Origin: Chryseobacterium sp.
GTDB lineage: Bacteria > Bacteroidota > Bacteroidia > Flavobacteriales > Weeksellaceae
DNA length: 64,000 nt
Assembly (NCBI RefSeq): GCF_019236175.1
Contig: NZ_JAFAJM010000006.1
Location: 124,001 to 188,000, forward strand
Direction of reading: 5' to 3'
The position numbers and the translations under genes were made by a program. Every line of letters starts with the position of its first letter. Positions within the stretch are counted from its first letter, which is position 1. The notes under the pieces were generated by a model. The model ran no database searches, had not been told where the DNA came from, and was given only the letters and a program-made list of their open reading frames with translations. Shown piece after piece: positions 17,295 through 26,596 of this stretch.

Positions 17295-18170
17295 ATGAAA
17301 AACTTATTACAATTGGGATTTGCAGTGTTATTATCATTCACATCCATAGCTATACCCGCTCAAAACAAAAACAAAGCAACCTATCAAAGCCTCTTATGGG
17401 AGGTTTCCGGAAACGGACTTTCAAAACCATCCTATATTACCGGAACTTTTCATATCTTATGCAGTAAAGACTTTGAAATAAAACCGAAAGTACTGAAAGC
17501 TCTCGAACAATCGGAAAATTTCGTTATGGAAATCAACTATACAGATCCTTCTGAAATAGCTGCCTTACAGAAAATGTATCAGACAGATAAAAGAATTTCT
17601 GCCCGGCTTTCTCCCGATGAAGCCAAAGAACTTGATCAAATTCTTGCTGATTATGGTACGAATCTGAAAAATGCAGACCAATTAAGTACTCAGGGACTTT
17701 ATGCTCTCCTTGCACTGAAAGCCGTACCTTGTCCTCAGGCCGAAATGAAGATGTATGAAATGGAACTTCTCCAAAAAGCGGTAGCAGAAAAAAAGAAAAT
17801 CAGAGGTCTGGAAAAAGTCGGAGATCAGATGACAGCCATCAACAAGGCTTATGACCTTAAAACCATTATAACACAATTAAAATCAGGCAAAGATTACGAA
17901 ATACTTTTCAGAAAAATGATTAAAGCTTTCAAAAATGAGGACACACAATCATTATATACTCTTTTTAAGAATGAAAAGTTTATGAATGCTCAACAGGAAA
18001 AAGCAATGCTTACAGACAGAAATATAAACTGGGTAAAAGCAATGCCTGAAATAATGAAAAAAGAAAGTTCATTTTTCGCTGTCGGAGGTTCTCATCTGAT
18101 GGGTGACAATGGTATCATTCCACTTTTACAGTCAAAGGGATATACGGTAAAACCCATTTCCGGCCTATAA
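17295..18170 (+). CDS. TraB/GumN family protein, secreted
   Basis: 291 residues. The signal peptide MKNLLQLGFAVLLSFTSIAIPAQ is followed by a TraB/GumN domain: the first block reads LLWEVSGNGLSKPSYITGTFH (shown here in pieces: WEVSGNG, SYITGTFH), then the central GLEKVGDQMTAI, and the closing block FFAVGGSHLMGDNGIIPLLQSKGY. The GxxH of the first and last blocks are the conserved putative metal-binding positions of the family, thought to be a metalloprotease-like fold related to Tiki. It lies 24 bases upstream of the sigma factor gene, so it is probably cotranscribed with it. Confidence 0.9.
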   Translation: MKNLLQLGFAVLLSFTSIAIPAQNKNKATYQSLLWEVSGNGLSKPSYITGTFHILCSKDFEIKPKVLKALEQSENFVMEINYTDPSEIAALQKMYQTDKRISARLSPDEAKELDQILADYGTNLKNADQLSTQGLYALLALKAVPCPQAEMKMYEMELLQKAVAEKKKIRGLEKVGDQMTAINKAYDLKTIITQLKSGKDYEILFRKMIKAFKNEDTQSLYTLFKNEKFMNAQQEKAMLTDRNINWVKAMPEIMKKESSFFAVGGSHLMGDNGIIPLLQSKGYTVKPISGL

Positions 18171-18194
18171 CCATAAATAAACCATGAAACTATT

Positions 18195-18704
18195 GTGAGT
18201 AGCTCTACTGAAACTGCTTTTTTAAAGCTCATCAACCAGCATAAAGGCATTATATACAAAGCTTCCCGTATGTATGCTGATTCTGCAGAAGACCGTGAAG
18301 ATCTCCAGCAGGAAATCCTTATCCAGCTATGGAAATCTTATCAGAATTTCAAAGGAAACAGCGAATTTTCCACCTGGATGTATCGTGTCGCCATAAATAC
18401 CGCCATTACATTTTTAAAAAAGGAAAAGCAGAGAGTTCATTATCACTCAGAGGCACCACTTCATTTTGAAGTACCACATGAAGATTATAACCCGGCAAAG
18501 GATAAGCAACTGGAAATCTTTTATAAGGCAGTACAGGAACTTCATGTCCTGGAAAAAGCAGTTATATTTTATTTCATGGAAGGAATGTCACATAAAGATA
18601 TCGGGAGCAACCTTGGCTTAAGCGAAGGAAATGCCAGAGTAAAACTTAACAGAACCAAAGAAAAAATACAGCAAATCATAAAAAAATCAGGTTATGAATT
18701 TTGA
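18195..18704 (+). CDS. ECF-type RNA polymerase sigma factor
   Basis: 169 residues with sigma-70 region 2 (about 25-85, including DREDLQQEILIQLWKSYQNF and FSTWMYRVAINTAI) and region 4 (about 115-165, HKDIGSNLGLSEGNARVKL, the helix-turn-helix). The only start in this part of the frame is GTG 18195; an ATG at 18184 is in another frame and stops after four codons. The reading frame overlaps the next gene by 11 bases. ECF sigma factors are usually held by a membrane partner, and the 4-helix protein encoded directly downstream is the natural candidate. Confidence 0.93.
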   Translation: MSSSTETAFLKLINQHKGIIYKASRMYADSAEDREDLQQEILIQLWKSYQNFKGNSEFSTWMYRVAINTAITFLKKEKQRVHYHSEAPLHFEVPHEDYNPAKDKQLEIFYKAVQELHVLEKAVIFYFMEGMSHKDIGSNLGLSEGNARVKLNRTKEKIQQIIKKSGYEF

Positions 18705-19299
18705 TCAATTAAAAGAACAGTGGAATAATGAAGACAATAACATCAATATTCCTGACAATATACAGCAACTAAAAGAAAGTAAACACCCTGTTGAAAAAAT
18801 ACAAAAGACTATGAAAAAAGAATTTCCGCTGCAGGTGATTTCTATCATTATGATTGGATTCTTTCCGTTTATGTTCAAATTTAGCCCATCGGTATATCCC
18901 CTATATTACACCTCCTATGTCATATTGGTGGTTATCTCTTCCTATTATTTATTTGGATTTTATAAATTTTATAAACAAACCGAATTCTATACCGGAAATA
19001 CCAAGAACAGTCTCTGGAGAATCTATCATGAGCTCCGTCTGAATATGGAACGGTATCAGTCATTCGGGTTTTTATTATTACCTCATATTTTGCTTACCAT
19101 AGGTCTACAGGCCTATTATACGCTTGAGAAAAAAGGAAGTTCTTTACTTGACCTTACCAGCATCTATCATCAGTATTTAACGATATTGGTACTAATCACC
19201 ACTCTGGTGTATGTAGCGGCTATCGTTTTATATACAAAATACATCTATGGACGACATGCTAAACAACTGGAAAGCATTCTGAATGAAATAGATGAATAA
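18694..19299 (+). CDS. membrane protein, putative sigma-factor partner
   Basis: 201 residues. A soluble N-terminus of about 45 residues (MNFDQLKEQWNNEDNNINIP) is followed by four membrane helices (roughly 47-63, 68-90, 122-142, 160-185) and a short charged tail. The N-terminal LKEQWN motif with a helical segment resembles that of flavobacterial anti-sigma-like membrane proteins, but it has no zinc-binding HxxxCxxC and I do not recognise a Pfam family. It overlaps the sigma gene by 11 bases, so translation is coupled. Inference: it regulates that sigma factor. Confidence 0.75.
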   Translation: MNFDQLKEQWNNEDNNINIPDNIQQLKESKHPVEKIQKTMKKEFPLQVISIIMIGFFPFMFKFSPSVYPLYYTSYVILVVISSYYLFGFYKFYKQTEFYTGNTKNSLWRIYHELRLNMERYQSFGFLLLPHILLTIGLQAYYTLEKKGSSLLDLTSIYHQYLTILVLITTLVYVAAIVLYTKYIYGRHAKQLESILNEIDE

Positions 19300-19322
19300 A
19301 GTTCAAAAAAACCTTTTGTTCC

Positions 19323-19365
19323 TTAAACACTCAACTTCAGATGATTTCTGAGGTTGAGTGTTTAA
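19323..19365. terminator. hairpin after the sigma factor operon
   Basis: Perfect 13-bp stem TTAAACACTCAAC / GTTGAGTGTTTAA (19323-19335 with 19353-19365) with a 17-base loop that itself can close by TCAG/CTGA. A-rich sequence follows rather than T, so termination efficiency is uncertain. Confidence 0.6.
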
Positions 19366-19395
19366 AAAATTGTTATTTATCACGTTCAAATTTAA

Positions 19396-19422
19396 TTGAG
19401 GTTTTATTTTTCCTTAAATTTG
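19396..19422 (+). promoter_or_regulatory. promoter of the pgi operon
   Basis: TTG at 19396-19398 and TAAATTTG at 19415-19422 match the Bacteroidota -33/-7 elements with a 16-base spacer. The expected start site is near 19428, giving a leader of about 77 bases before pgi. Confidence 0.55.
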
Positions 19423-19504
19423 CAGATCAGAAATAAAGTATTATGGATTAAAAATAGTATTGATCCCAAAAATTATTCTCTGAACACTATAAATCCTCAA
19501 AAAT

Positions 19505-21145
19505 ATGTTATCAAAAATAAATCCTATACACACTGACAGCTGGAAAGCTCTTGATGAACACTTCGGAGGAAACGACTTTGATCTGAGAAGTCTTTTCCAC
19601 TATAATCCTACCCGTTTTGCAGAATTTTCTCTACAAAAGGACAATTACCTTTTTGACTATTCTAAAAACCTGATTGATTCAAGAACAAAAGAACTTCTTT
19701 TACATCTGGCTGAAGAATGCCAGTTGAAAGATGCAATCTCTAAAATGTTCTCAGGCGACAAAATCAATGAAACGGAAGGAAGAGCAGTATTACATACGGC
19801 ATTAAGAGATTTTTCAGATCGGGAAATTCTTGTGGATGGTGAAAACATCAAACCGCAGATCAAAAGAGTTCTTGATCATATGAAGGCTTTTTCCGAAAAA
19901 ATTATATCAGGGGAACACAAAGGCTTCAGCGAAAAAGAGATTACGGATGTGGTTAACATCGGAATCGGAGGTTCTGATCTGGGACCTGTAATGGTATGTT
20001 CGGCTCTGAAACATTTCAAGACAAGATTAGACGTGCATTTTGTATCCAATGTGGATGGTAATCATATTGCAGAAGTTGTTAAAAATCTAAATCCTGAGAC
20101 TACATTATTTATCATTGCTTCCAAAACGTTTACCACTCAGGAAACCATGACCAATGCCAACTCGGCGAAAGACTGGTTCCTGAAAGCAGGCAATCAGGAA
20201 GATGTTGCCAAACATTTTGTGGCTTTATCTACCAATATTGAAGAAGTTAAAAAATTCGGAATCGCAGAAGAAAATATTTTTGAATTCTGGGACTGGGTAG
20301 GCGGAAGATATTCCCTTTGGAGTGCCATAGGGTTAAGTATTGTTCTATCTGTAGGATATGAAAACTTTGAACAGCTTCTTAGAGGTGCTTTTGACACCGA
20401 TCAGCATTTCCAGACTGCCGATTTTTCTGAAAACATTCCTGTTTTAATGGGGCTTTTAGGAATATGGTATCGCAATTTCTATGCAGCAACCACCTATGCC
20501 ATCCTTCCATATTCTCAATATCTGGACAGGTTTGCAGCCTATCTTCAGCAGGGAGATATGGAAAGTAACGGAAAATGTGTGGACAGAAGCGGTGAGTTTG
20601 TGGAATATGAAACAGGACCCATTATCTGGGGGGAACCCGGAACAAATGGACAGCACGCATTTTACCAGCTGATTCACCAGGGTACGGAATTGATTCCTGC
20701 AGATTTTATTGCCTATGCAAAAAGCGCTAATGTAGTTTCAGACCATCAGGATAAATTATTAGCCAACTTCTTTTCTCAGACAGAAGCCCTTGCTTTTGGA
20801 AAAACTGAAGAAGAAGTGGAAGAAGAGCTTCGAAACGCAGGAAAATCTGATGAAGAAATTGATCGTTTATTAAACTTTAAGGTCTTCCATGGAAATACGC
20901 CTACCAACTCTATATTATTCAAAGAATTAACTCCTTTTTCATTAGGACAATTAATCGCTCTGTATGAGCATAAAATTTTCGTTCAGGGAGTGATCTGGAA
21001 TATCTTCAGTTTTGACCAGTTCGGAGTGGAATTAGGAAAAGTACTGGCCAATAAAATCCTTCCTGAGCTTGAAAACAATGAGGCTATCAGCTCACACGAC
21101 AGCTCTACTAACGGATTAATTAACTACTATAAAGGAAACAGATAG
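19505..21145 (+). CDS. pgi: glucose-6-phosphate isomerase
   Basis: 546 residues, full length for the large bacterial type. Signature blocks: [15 protein letters not shown] (about 157-171), the sugar-phosphate-loop stretch [14 protein letters not shown] (about 206-219), [19 protein letters not shown] (265-283) and [17 protein letters not shown] near 390-406, covering the catalytic Glu/His/Lys neighbourhoods. It interconverts glucose-6-phosphate and fructose-6-phosphate in the cytoplasm. It leads a plus-strand run: the methyltransferase starts 3 bases after its stop. Confidence 0.98.
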   Translation: MLSKINPIHTDSWKALDEHFGGNDFDLRSLFHYNPTRFAEFSLQKDNYLFDYSKNLIDSRTKELLLHLAEECQLKDAISKMFSGDKINETEGRAVLHTALRDFSDREILVDGENIKPQIKRVLDHMKAFSEKIISGEHKGFSEKEITDVVNIGIGGSDLGPVMVCSALKHFKTRLDVHFVSNVDGNHIAEVVKNLNPETTLFIIASKTFTTQETMTNANSAKDWFLKAGNQEDVAKHFVALSTNIEEVKKFGIAEENIFEFWDWVGGRYSLWSAIGLSIVLSVGYENFEQLLRGAFDTDQHFQTADFSENIPVLMGLLGIWYRNFYAATTYAILPYSQYLDRFAAYLQQGDMESNGKCVDRSGEFVEYETGPIIWGEPGTNGQHAFYQLIHQGTELIPADFIAYAKSANVVSDHQDKLLANFFSQTEALAFGKTEEEVEEELRNAGKSDEEIDRLLNFKVFHGNTPTNSILFKELTPFSLGQLIALYEHKIFVQGVIWNIFSFDQFGVELGKVLANKILPELENNEAISSHDSSTNGLINYYKGNR

Positions 21146-21148
21146 CAG

Positions 21149-21973
21149 ATGTCTGCATTACGATCATATTATTATAAATTACCTCCTGAACTGAGACTTT
21201 TGGGGAGAAAAATCTATTATTTCCCAATAGATCTTTATGAAGGAATTACCGGAAAAAGATCTAAAAACGAGCCTAAAAAAGGGGATATTTATGTAGGAAG
21301 CAGTGATTTTCTTCCTCACGGAATCCGGCAGATGAATGTCTTGCAAAAGTATATAGGCTTAAACAATACTCATCATGTATTGGATGTAGGATGTGGTATC
21401 GGAAGAACTGCCGTAGCATTAACCGGACTTATTGACAAAGGAAGTTATGACGGTTTTGATGCGGTAGAAAAAGGAATTATGTGGTGTAATAAAAATATAC
21501 ATCAGAAATATCCTAATTTCAATTTTAAGTTTACGCCGATTTATAACGATTTGTACAATACTTTCAGCCAGAAAGCTGATCATTTTACATTTCCTTATGA
21601 AAATGCGGTATTTGATAAAGTCTTCCTGTTTTCAGTATTTACTCATATGCAGATTCCTGAAATCAAAAGATATCTGCAGGAGATCAGCAGGGTTTTAAAA
21701 AGTGACGGGCAATGCCTGTCTACCTTCTTCTTATACGATGATTCTAAAACTGAAGGCGGCAGTATGGCTTTCCCTTACCAGTTTGAAGGCTATAAATTAA
21801 TGGATGACAAGGTAACGGCTGCCAATATTGCGGTAAGCATCCCGTTGTTAAGCCAAATGGCTCATGATGCAGGTCTGAAAGTAACCACCGTACAAGAGGG
21901 ATTCTGGAGAAATGATGTTGAAAAAGAAGGCGCTGATGAATTTCAGGATATCGTTGTATTCAATAAAATCTAA
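21149..21973 (+). CDS. class I SAM-dependent methyltransferase
   Basis: 274 residues. The SAM-binding motif I reads VLDVGCGIGRTAVALTG (about 77-93), followed by the acidic motif II position (YDGFDAV) and a post-motif block FDKVFLFSVFTHM. The N-terminus (LRSYYYKLPPELRLLGRKIY) is extra to the core fold. It most resembles flavobacterial methyltransferases of unknown substrate (Methyltransf_25/11 type). It begins 3 bases after pgi and ends 21 bases before folD, and is probably cotranscribed. No substrate is indicated by the neighbours. Confidence 0.88.
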   Translation: MSALRSYYYKLPPELRLLGRKIYYFPIDLYEGITGKRSKNEPKKGDIYVGSSDFLPHGIRQMNVLQKYIGLNNTHHVLDVGCGIGRTAVALTGLIDKGSYDGFDAVEKGIMWCNKNIHQKYPNFNFKFTPIYNDLYNTFSQKADHFTFPYENAVFDKVFLFSVFTHMQIPEIKRYLQEISRVLKSDGQCLSTFFLYDDSKTEGGSMAFPYQFEGYKLMDDKVTAANIAVSIPLLSQMAHDAGLKVTTVQEGFWRNDVEKEGADEFQDIVVFNKI

Positions 21974-21994
21974 ATAAAAGTAAAAAAAGTAAAA

Positions 21995-22879
21995 ATGGCA
22001 GAAATTCTTGACGGACTTAAAGTATCCAAAGAAATTAAAGCAGAGATCAAGGCTGAAGTGGAAAAAATCCTTGCAGGAAAAAGAAGGGCTCCGCATTTGG
22101 TAGCAATTCTTGTGGGAAACAACGGTGCAAGCAAAGCTTATGTAAATGCAAAAGTGAAAGACTGCGAAGAAGTAGGATTTCAATCCAGCTTGATTAAATT
22201 CCCGAGTACAGTTTCTGAGTCTGAATTATTGGAAAAAATTGACGAATTAAATAAATCAAAAGCAGTTGACGGATTTATCGTTCAGTTACCCTTACCGGAC
22301 CAGATTGATCAGGAAAAAATCATTAATGCTATTGACCCGAGAAAAGATGTGGATGGATTCCACCCTGAAAACTTCGGAAAAATGGCATTGGAAATGGATA
22401 CTTTCTTACCGGCAACTCCTTTCGGTATCTTAACATTACTGGAAAGATATAATATTGAAACAAAGGGGAAAGACTGTGTAATCATCGGAAGAAGTAAAAT
22501 TGTAGGTAGGCCGATGAGTATTCTGATGGGAAGAAAAGATTTCCCGGGAAACTCTACCGTAACCCTTACCCACTCATATACTAAAGATATCGAAGAATAT
22601 ACCAAGAAAGCAGACATCGTTATTACAGCATTGGGAGATCCTCACTTCTTAAAGGGAGAAATGATCAAAGACGGAGCTGTAATCGTTGATGTAGGTATTA
22701 CAAGAGTAGATGACGACTCTCCAAAGGGATATTATCTGGCGGGTGATGTAGATTTTGACAGTTGTGCTGCCAAAGCAGGCTGGATCACACCGGTTCCGGG
22801 CGGAGTAGGTCCTATGACAAGAGCGATGCTGATGAAAAACACTATCATTGCTTATAAAACTTCGGTCTATAACGACTAA
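21995..22879 (+). CDS. folD: bifunctional methylenetetrahydrofolate dehydrogenase/cyclohydrolase
   Basis: 294 residues, normal length. Conserved blocks: YVNAKVKDCEEVGF with the catalytic Lys of the YxxxK motif (about 49-62), GFIVQLPLP (about 92-100), VIIGRSKIVGRPMSILM (NADP-binding) and the C-terminal ITPVPGGVGPMTRAMLM. It oxidises 5,10-methylene-THF to methenyl-THF and hydrolyses that to 10-formyl-THF, feeding purine synthesis and formyl-Met. It lies 21 bases after the methyltransferase and 7 bases before queE. Confidence 0.98.
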   Translation: MAEILDGLKVSKEIKAEIKAEVEKILAGKRRAPHLVAILVGNNGASKAYVNAKVKDCEEVGFQSSLIKFPSTVSESELLEKIDELNKSKAVDGFIVQLPLPDQIDQEKIINAIDPRKDVDGFHPENFGKMALEMDTFLPATPFGILTLLERYNIETKGKDCVIIGRSKIVGRPMSILMGRKDFPGNSTVTLTHSYTKDIEEYTKKADIVITALGDPHFLKGEMIKDGAVIVDVGITRVDDDSPKGYYLAGDVDFDSCAAKAGWITPVPGGVGPMTRAMLMKNTIIAYKTSVYND

Positions 22880-22886
22880 TTTTAAA

Positions 22887-23516
22887 ATGAATAAAGAACA
22901 AGATATTTTATTAAAAGAAGGTAAAATGCTCCCTGTGATGGAGCATTTTTACACTTTACAGGGAGAAGGAGCACACACCGGAAAAGCAGCCTATTTCATC
23001 AGATTAGGAGGTTGTGACGTCGGATGTCACTGGTGTGATGTAAAGGAGAGCTGGGATCCGGATTTACATCCTTTAATGGATGCTACGGAAATTGCTGAAA
23101 CAGCAGCCAGGCATTGTAAAACCATTGTTCTTACAGGAGGAGAACCTTTGATGTGGAATCTGGAAATACTGACTTCAAAACTGAAAGAATTAGGATGTAC
23201 AATCCATATTGAAACATCCGGAGCATACCCGATGAGCGGGCATCTGGACTGGATTACTCTTTCACCAAAGAAAACAGGACTGCCTAAAGAGGAAATTTAT
23301 CAAAAGGCTAATGAGCTGAAGGTCATTGTTTTCAACAATCATGACTTTACATTTGCTGAAGAACAGGCTGCCAAAGTTTCTGAAAGCTGTAAACTTTATC
23401 TTCAGAGTGAATGGAGTAAGAGAGATGACATGTATCCTAAGATTACAGATTTTATTCTTGAACATCCGGAATGGCAGGCTTCAGTTCAGACTCACAAATA
23501 TCTGAATATCCCATAA
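22887..23516 (+). CDS. queE: 7-carboxy-7-deazaguanine synthase
   Basis: 209 residues from ATG 22887 (MNKEQDILLKEGK). A longer frame from 22848 would overlap folD by 32 bases and adds a non-conserved stretch. Radical-SAM cysteines are in GGCDVGCHWCDVKESWD, the C-x3-C-x2-C motif (about 42-49). GGEPLMWN is the following SAM-binding block, and the substrate-binding TLQGEGAHTGKAAYFIRLGG precedes the cysteines. It rearranges 6-carboxytetrahydropterin to the 7-deazaguanine core of queuosine. The other queuosine genes are not in this window. It is 7 bases after folD, so part of the same operon. Confidence 0.95.
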   Translation: MNKEQDILLKEGKMLPVMEHFYTLQGEGAHTGKAAYFIRLGGCDVGCHWCDVKESWDPDLHPLMDATEIAETAARHCKTIVLTGGEPLMWNLEILTSKLKELGCTIHIETSGAYPMSGHLDWITLSPKKTGLPKEEIYQKANELKVIVFNNHDFTFAEEQAAKVSESCKLYLQSEWSKRDDMYPKITDFILEHPEWQASVQTHKYLNIP

Positions 23517-23555
23517 AAATACGTACATTAGCAGTATCTGATATAATACCGATAG

Positions 23556-24926
23556 ATGCAGAGAATTCGATACTCTAGATACCTGAAATCGATCATTATT
23601 TTGCTTGACCTCATGGTTATTGCATCTATCTTCATATTTTTTTTTATAAGCAGAAACGAAAGTTTAAAATATCATGAGGAAACGTGGTATCAGAATATTT
23701 TCTCTCTGATTTTGTTGTTTTTGTTCTGGGTACTTCTAAGTGGTAGGACAAAAATTTATAATATCCCGAGAAACCTGACCTATACCTTGTTTCTCGAACG
23801 TCTTTTTATCCATTTTCTATTTTTTATACTGGGTGTTCTGCTTATTGGAAAAGTAAGTAAAAATGTTTTTTTCAATTCGGATATTTACTGGCTTTCGTTC
23901 TATTTACTGATATTTATTTTCCTGACAAAATCTCTTATTTATTTCTCTATCAAATATTTACGATCACTGGGAATCAATCACAGAAATGTTATGTTTTTGG
24001 GAAACAGCAATTCTACAGACATCTTAAAAAACATATTTCAAGACCGTAAAGACTATGGATACAGAGTATTTGAATACAAAAAAGAGGACATCAATGCATA
24101 CGATCTGGTTGATTTTTGGAAGAAAAACGGAATTCATACTTTGTTTTTATCCACTGAAAATTCCTTTAATGAGGATATGGAATCAAAAATATTCAAACTG
24201 GCGGAGTACAACAAAGTTCATATTTCATTGATACCCAGCATTACACAGAGTGATTTTTTCCTTTATGATCTGGGGTATATTCAGACACAGCCGGTTCTTA
24301 ATCAGGCCAGGTATCCTTTAGATTATTATTCTAATTTTCTGGTAAAAAGAACATTTGATATCATCTTCTCTGTTATGATACTGGTCTTTGTTTGCTCATG
24401 GGCATTTCCACTGATTGCTATTTTAATCAAGACAACTTCCAAAGGTCCGGTTTTCTTTTTACAGGAAAGATATGGTTTTCATGAAGAAGTCTTTAATTGT
24501 ATTAAATTTAGAACGATGGTAGTGAATGATGAGTCTACCACCAGTACTACCCGTGAAAATGATACAAGAATTACCAGAATTGGTAAATTTTTAAGAAAAA
24601 CGAGTATGGATGAACTTCCTCAGTTCATGAATGTTTTAAAAGGAGAAATGTCTGTTGTAGGGCCACGCCCGCATATGCTGGCTGTTGATAATTATTATAA
24701 ACCAAAAATAGGGAGATATAGTTTAAGAAGTATGGTAAGTCCGGGAATTACAGGTCTTTCGCAGGTAAGCGGATTGCGTGGTGATTTCGGTGATGTGGAA
24801 GTAGAAATGAAAAAAAGAGCTCTGGCAGATGCCTTTTATGTAAAAAACTGGAGTTTTGTATTGGACCTTGTGGTGATTTTAAAAACAGTTCTACTGGTTA
24901 TCGGCGGTGATAAAAATGCAAAATAA
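23556..24926 (+). CDS. undecaprenyl-phosphate sugar phosphotransferase (WcaJ/WbaP-like)
   Basis: 456 residues. Four N-terminal helices (about 12-30, 50-65, 86-104, 112-132) and a Rossmann-like middle (RNVMFLGNSNSTDILKN) are followed by a re-entrant helix (FDIIFSVMILVFVCSWAFPL) and the phosphoglycosyltransferase catalytic domain, with VFFLQERYGFHEEVFNCIKF, LRKTSMDELPQFMNVLKGEM and SVVGPRPHM. It initiates exopolysaccharide or O-antigen synthesis by putting the first sugar phosphate on undecaprenyl phosphate. It lies 39 bases after queE and about 23 kb from the flippase and glycosyltransferase at the window start. Confidence 0.93.
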   Translation: MQRIRYSRYLKSIIILLDLMVIASIFIFFFISRNESLKYHEETWYQNIFSLILLFLFWVLLSGRTKIYNIPRNLTYTLFLERLFIHFLFFILGVLLIGKVSKNVFFNSDIYWLSFYLLIFIFLTKSLIYFSIKYLRSLGINHRNVMFLGNSNSTDILKNIFQDRKDYGYRVFEYKKEDINAYDLVDFWKKNGIHTLFLSTENSFNEDMESKIFKLAEYNKVHISLIPSITQSDFFLYDLGYIQTQPVLNQARYPLDYYSNFLVKRTFDIIFSVMILVFVCSWAFPLIAILIKTTSKGPVFFLQERYGFHEEVFNCIKFRTMVVNDESTTSTTRENDTRITRIGKFLRKTSMDELPQFMNVLKGEMSVVGPRPHMLAVDNYYKPKIGRYSLRSMVSPGITGLSQVSGLRGDFGDVEVEMKKRALADAFYVKNWSFVLDLVVILKTVLLVIGGDKNAK

Positions 24927-25028
24927 ATAGCATACACAGTAATCATTGAGATAATTTTAACACTCAACTAAGCCTCAGTCTTACCTTCAACCTTAGCCTA
25001 ATTAAATAAAAAAGTCTAATTTAGCGGT

Positions 25029-25781
25029 ATGTTAAAAAAGTTTTTTACAGCGGTAGGAGAATATATGATCCTTCTGGGTAAATCCTTACAGAAACCTCAG
25101 AAAATGAAGGTATTCTGGAAGCTGTTCATGAGAGAAATTAATGATTTGGGAGTCAATTCTTTTGGACTCGTGGTCTTCACTTCTATATTCGTAGGGGCGG
25201 TTGTGGCCATTCAGATGTTCAATAACTTTGATGCTTCTTCCTTTCCCATTCCACCATCGTTTGTAGGGTATGCAACAAAAGCAGTTCTCGTTTTGGAGTT
25301 TGCGCCGACGATTATCAGTTTGATTCTGGCCGGGAAAGTAGGGTCTTACATCGCATCCAGTATTGGAACAATGCGGGTTTCCGAACAGATTGATGCGTTG
25401 GATATCATGGGCGTTAATTCTCCTAATTTTCTGATTTTTCCTAAAATAATTGCCTGTATGCTTTTTAACCCTCTTCTGATTGCCATTAGTATTGTATTTG
25501 GTATTGGCGGTGGTTATATTGCCGGAATTCTGACGGGAAACTGGACAGAAAATGACTATATTATCGGAATTCAGATGTATATGCCCAATCTGTTTATCTA
25601 TTATGCTTTTATAAAAACTACCGTTTTTGCCTTTATTATTGCCACAGTTCCTTCCTATTTCGGATACAATGTGAAAGGCGGATCGCTGGAAGTAGGTAGA
25701 GCCAGTACGCAGGCCGTAGTTTGGACAATGGTATTCATTATCATTTCGGAATTAATTTTAACCCAATTAATATTAAGCTGA
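25029..25781 (+). CDS. MlaE family lipid ABC transporter permease
   Basis: 250 residues, typical MlaE length. An amphipathic N-terminal segment is followed by about five helices, with the family block FAPTIISLILAGKVGSYIAS (about 97-116) and the conserved EQIDALDIMGVNSPNFL (about 123-139) that couples to the ATPase. It is the inner-membrane permease of a retrograde/anterograde phospholipid transporter. Its TGA overlaps the ATG of the ATPase by one base (TGATG). The MCE subunit is not adjacent; the nearest is the MlaD protein at 6830-7780. Confidence 0.94.
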   Translation: MLKKFFTAVGEYMILLGKSLQKPQKMKVFWKLFMREINDLGVNSFGLVVFTSIFVGAVVAIQMFNNFDASSFPIPPSFVGYATKAVLVLEFAPTIISLILAGKVGSYIASSIGTMRVSEQIDALDIMGVNSPNFLIFPKIIACMLFNPLLIAISIVFGIGGGYIAGILTGNWTENDYIIGIQMYMPNLFIYYAFIKTTVFAFIIATVPSYFGYNVKGGSLEVGRASTQAVVWTMVFIIISELILTQLILS

Positions 25782-26596
25782 TGATTGAGGTAAAAGATCT
25801 TAAGAAAAGTTTTGGCGATGTTGAAGTACTTAAGGGAATTTCAACTTCATTTGATAAAGGAAAAGTAAACCTGATCATTGGGCAGAGTGGATCCGGAAAA
25901 ACAGTATTTCTTAAAAGTTTACTGAATGTTTATATGCCTTCTTCCGGAGAAATTTTATTCGATGGAAAGGATATCAATACCATGACCCGGGATGAAAAAC
26001 AACATCTCCGTTCAGAAATCGGGACGGTATTCCAGGGAAGTGCTTTGTTCGACTCTTTAACAGTGGAAGAAAATATTATGTTTCCACTGGATATGTTTAC
26101 CAACCTTACCTACAAAGAGAAAAAGAAAAGAGTTTTTGAAGTTATAGGCAGAGTACATCTTGATAAGGCTGATAAAAAATATCCGTCTGAAATTTCAGGA
26201 GGAATGCAGAAAAGGGTTGCAATTGCCAGAGCTATTGTAAACAACCCAAAGTATTTATTCTGTGATGAACCCAACTCCGGGCTGGATCCGTATACCTCTA
26301 AAATAATTGATGATCTTCTCTACGAAATCACCAAGGAATACAATACAACAACGATCATTAATACCCATGATATGAACTCTGTAATGACGATCGGCGAGAA
26401 AATTTTATACCTGAGATTAGGAGTAAAAGAATGGGAAGGAAACAAGGACATCCTGATTACTGCAGGCAATAAAAACCTGATTGACTTCGTTTATTCTTCA
26501 GAACTCTTCAAAGAACTGCGAGAATATCTGCTTGAGAATAATAAAACAATTGAAAATACAATTACAAAAATAGACGATAATGAAAAAGGTACTTAG
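25781..26596 (+). CDS. MlaF-like ABC transporter ATPase
   Basis: 271 residues from ATG 25781 (MIEVKDLKKSFGDVEVLKGI). A frame from 25721 exists but lies inside the permease gene. Walker A is IIGQSGSGKTVFLKS, the ABC signature ISGGMQKRVAIARAI, and Walker B YLFCDEPNSGLDP, with the H-loop in NTHDMNSVM. It energises the MlaE-like permease. The one-base overlap with the permease and a 17-base overlap with the following beta-barrel gene argue for a three-gene operon. Confidence 0.95.
   Translation: MIEVKDLKKSFGDVEVLKGISTSFDKGKVNLIIGQSGSGKTVFLKSLLNVYMPSSGEILFDGKDINTMTRDEKQHLRSEIGTVFQGSALFDSLTVEENIMFPLDMFTNLTYKEKKKRVFEVIGRVHLDKADKKYPSEISGGMQKRVAIARAIVNNPKYLFCDEPNSGLDPYTSKIIDDLLYEITKEYNTTTIINTHDMNSVMTIGEKILYLRLGVKEWEGNKDILITAGNKNLIDFVYSSELFKELREYLLENNKTIENTITKIDDNEKGT

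Noticed and set aside
24927..25028. Short repeated CTTA/CCTT words between the sugar transferase and MlaE genes
   Set aside because: Too irregular to be a repeat array and too short for a terminator; no inverted symmetry.
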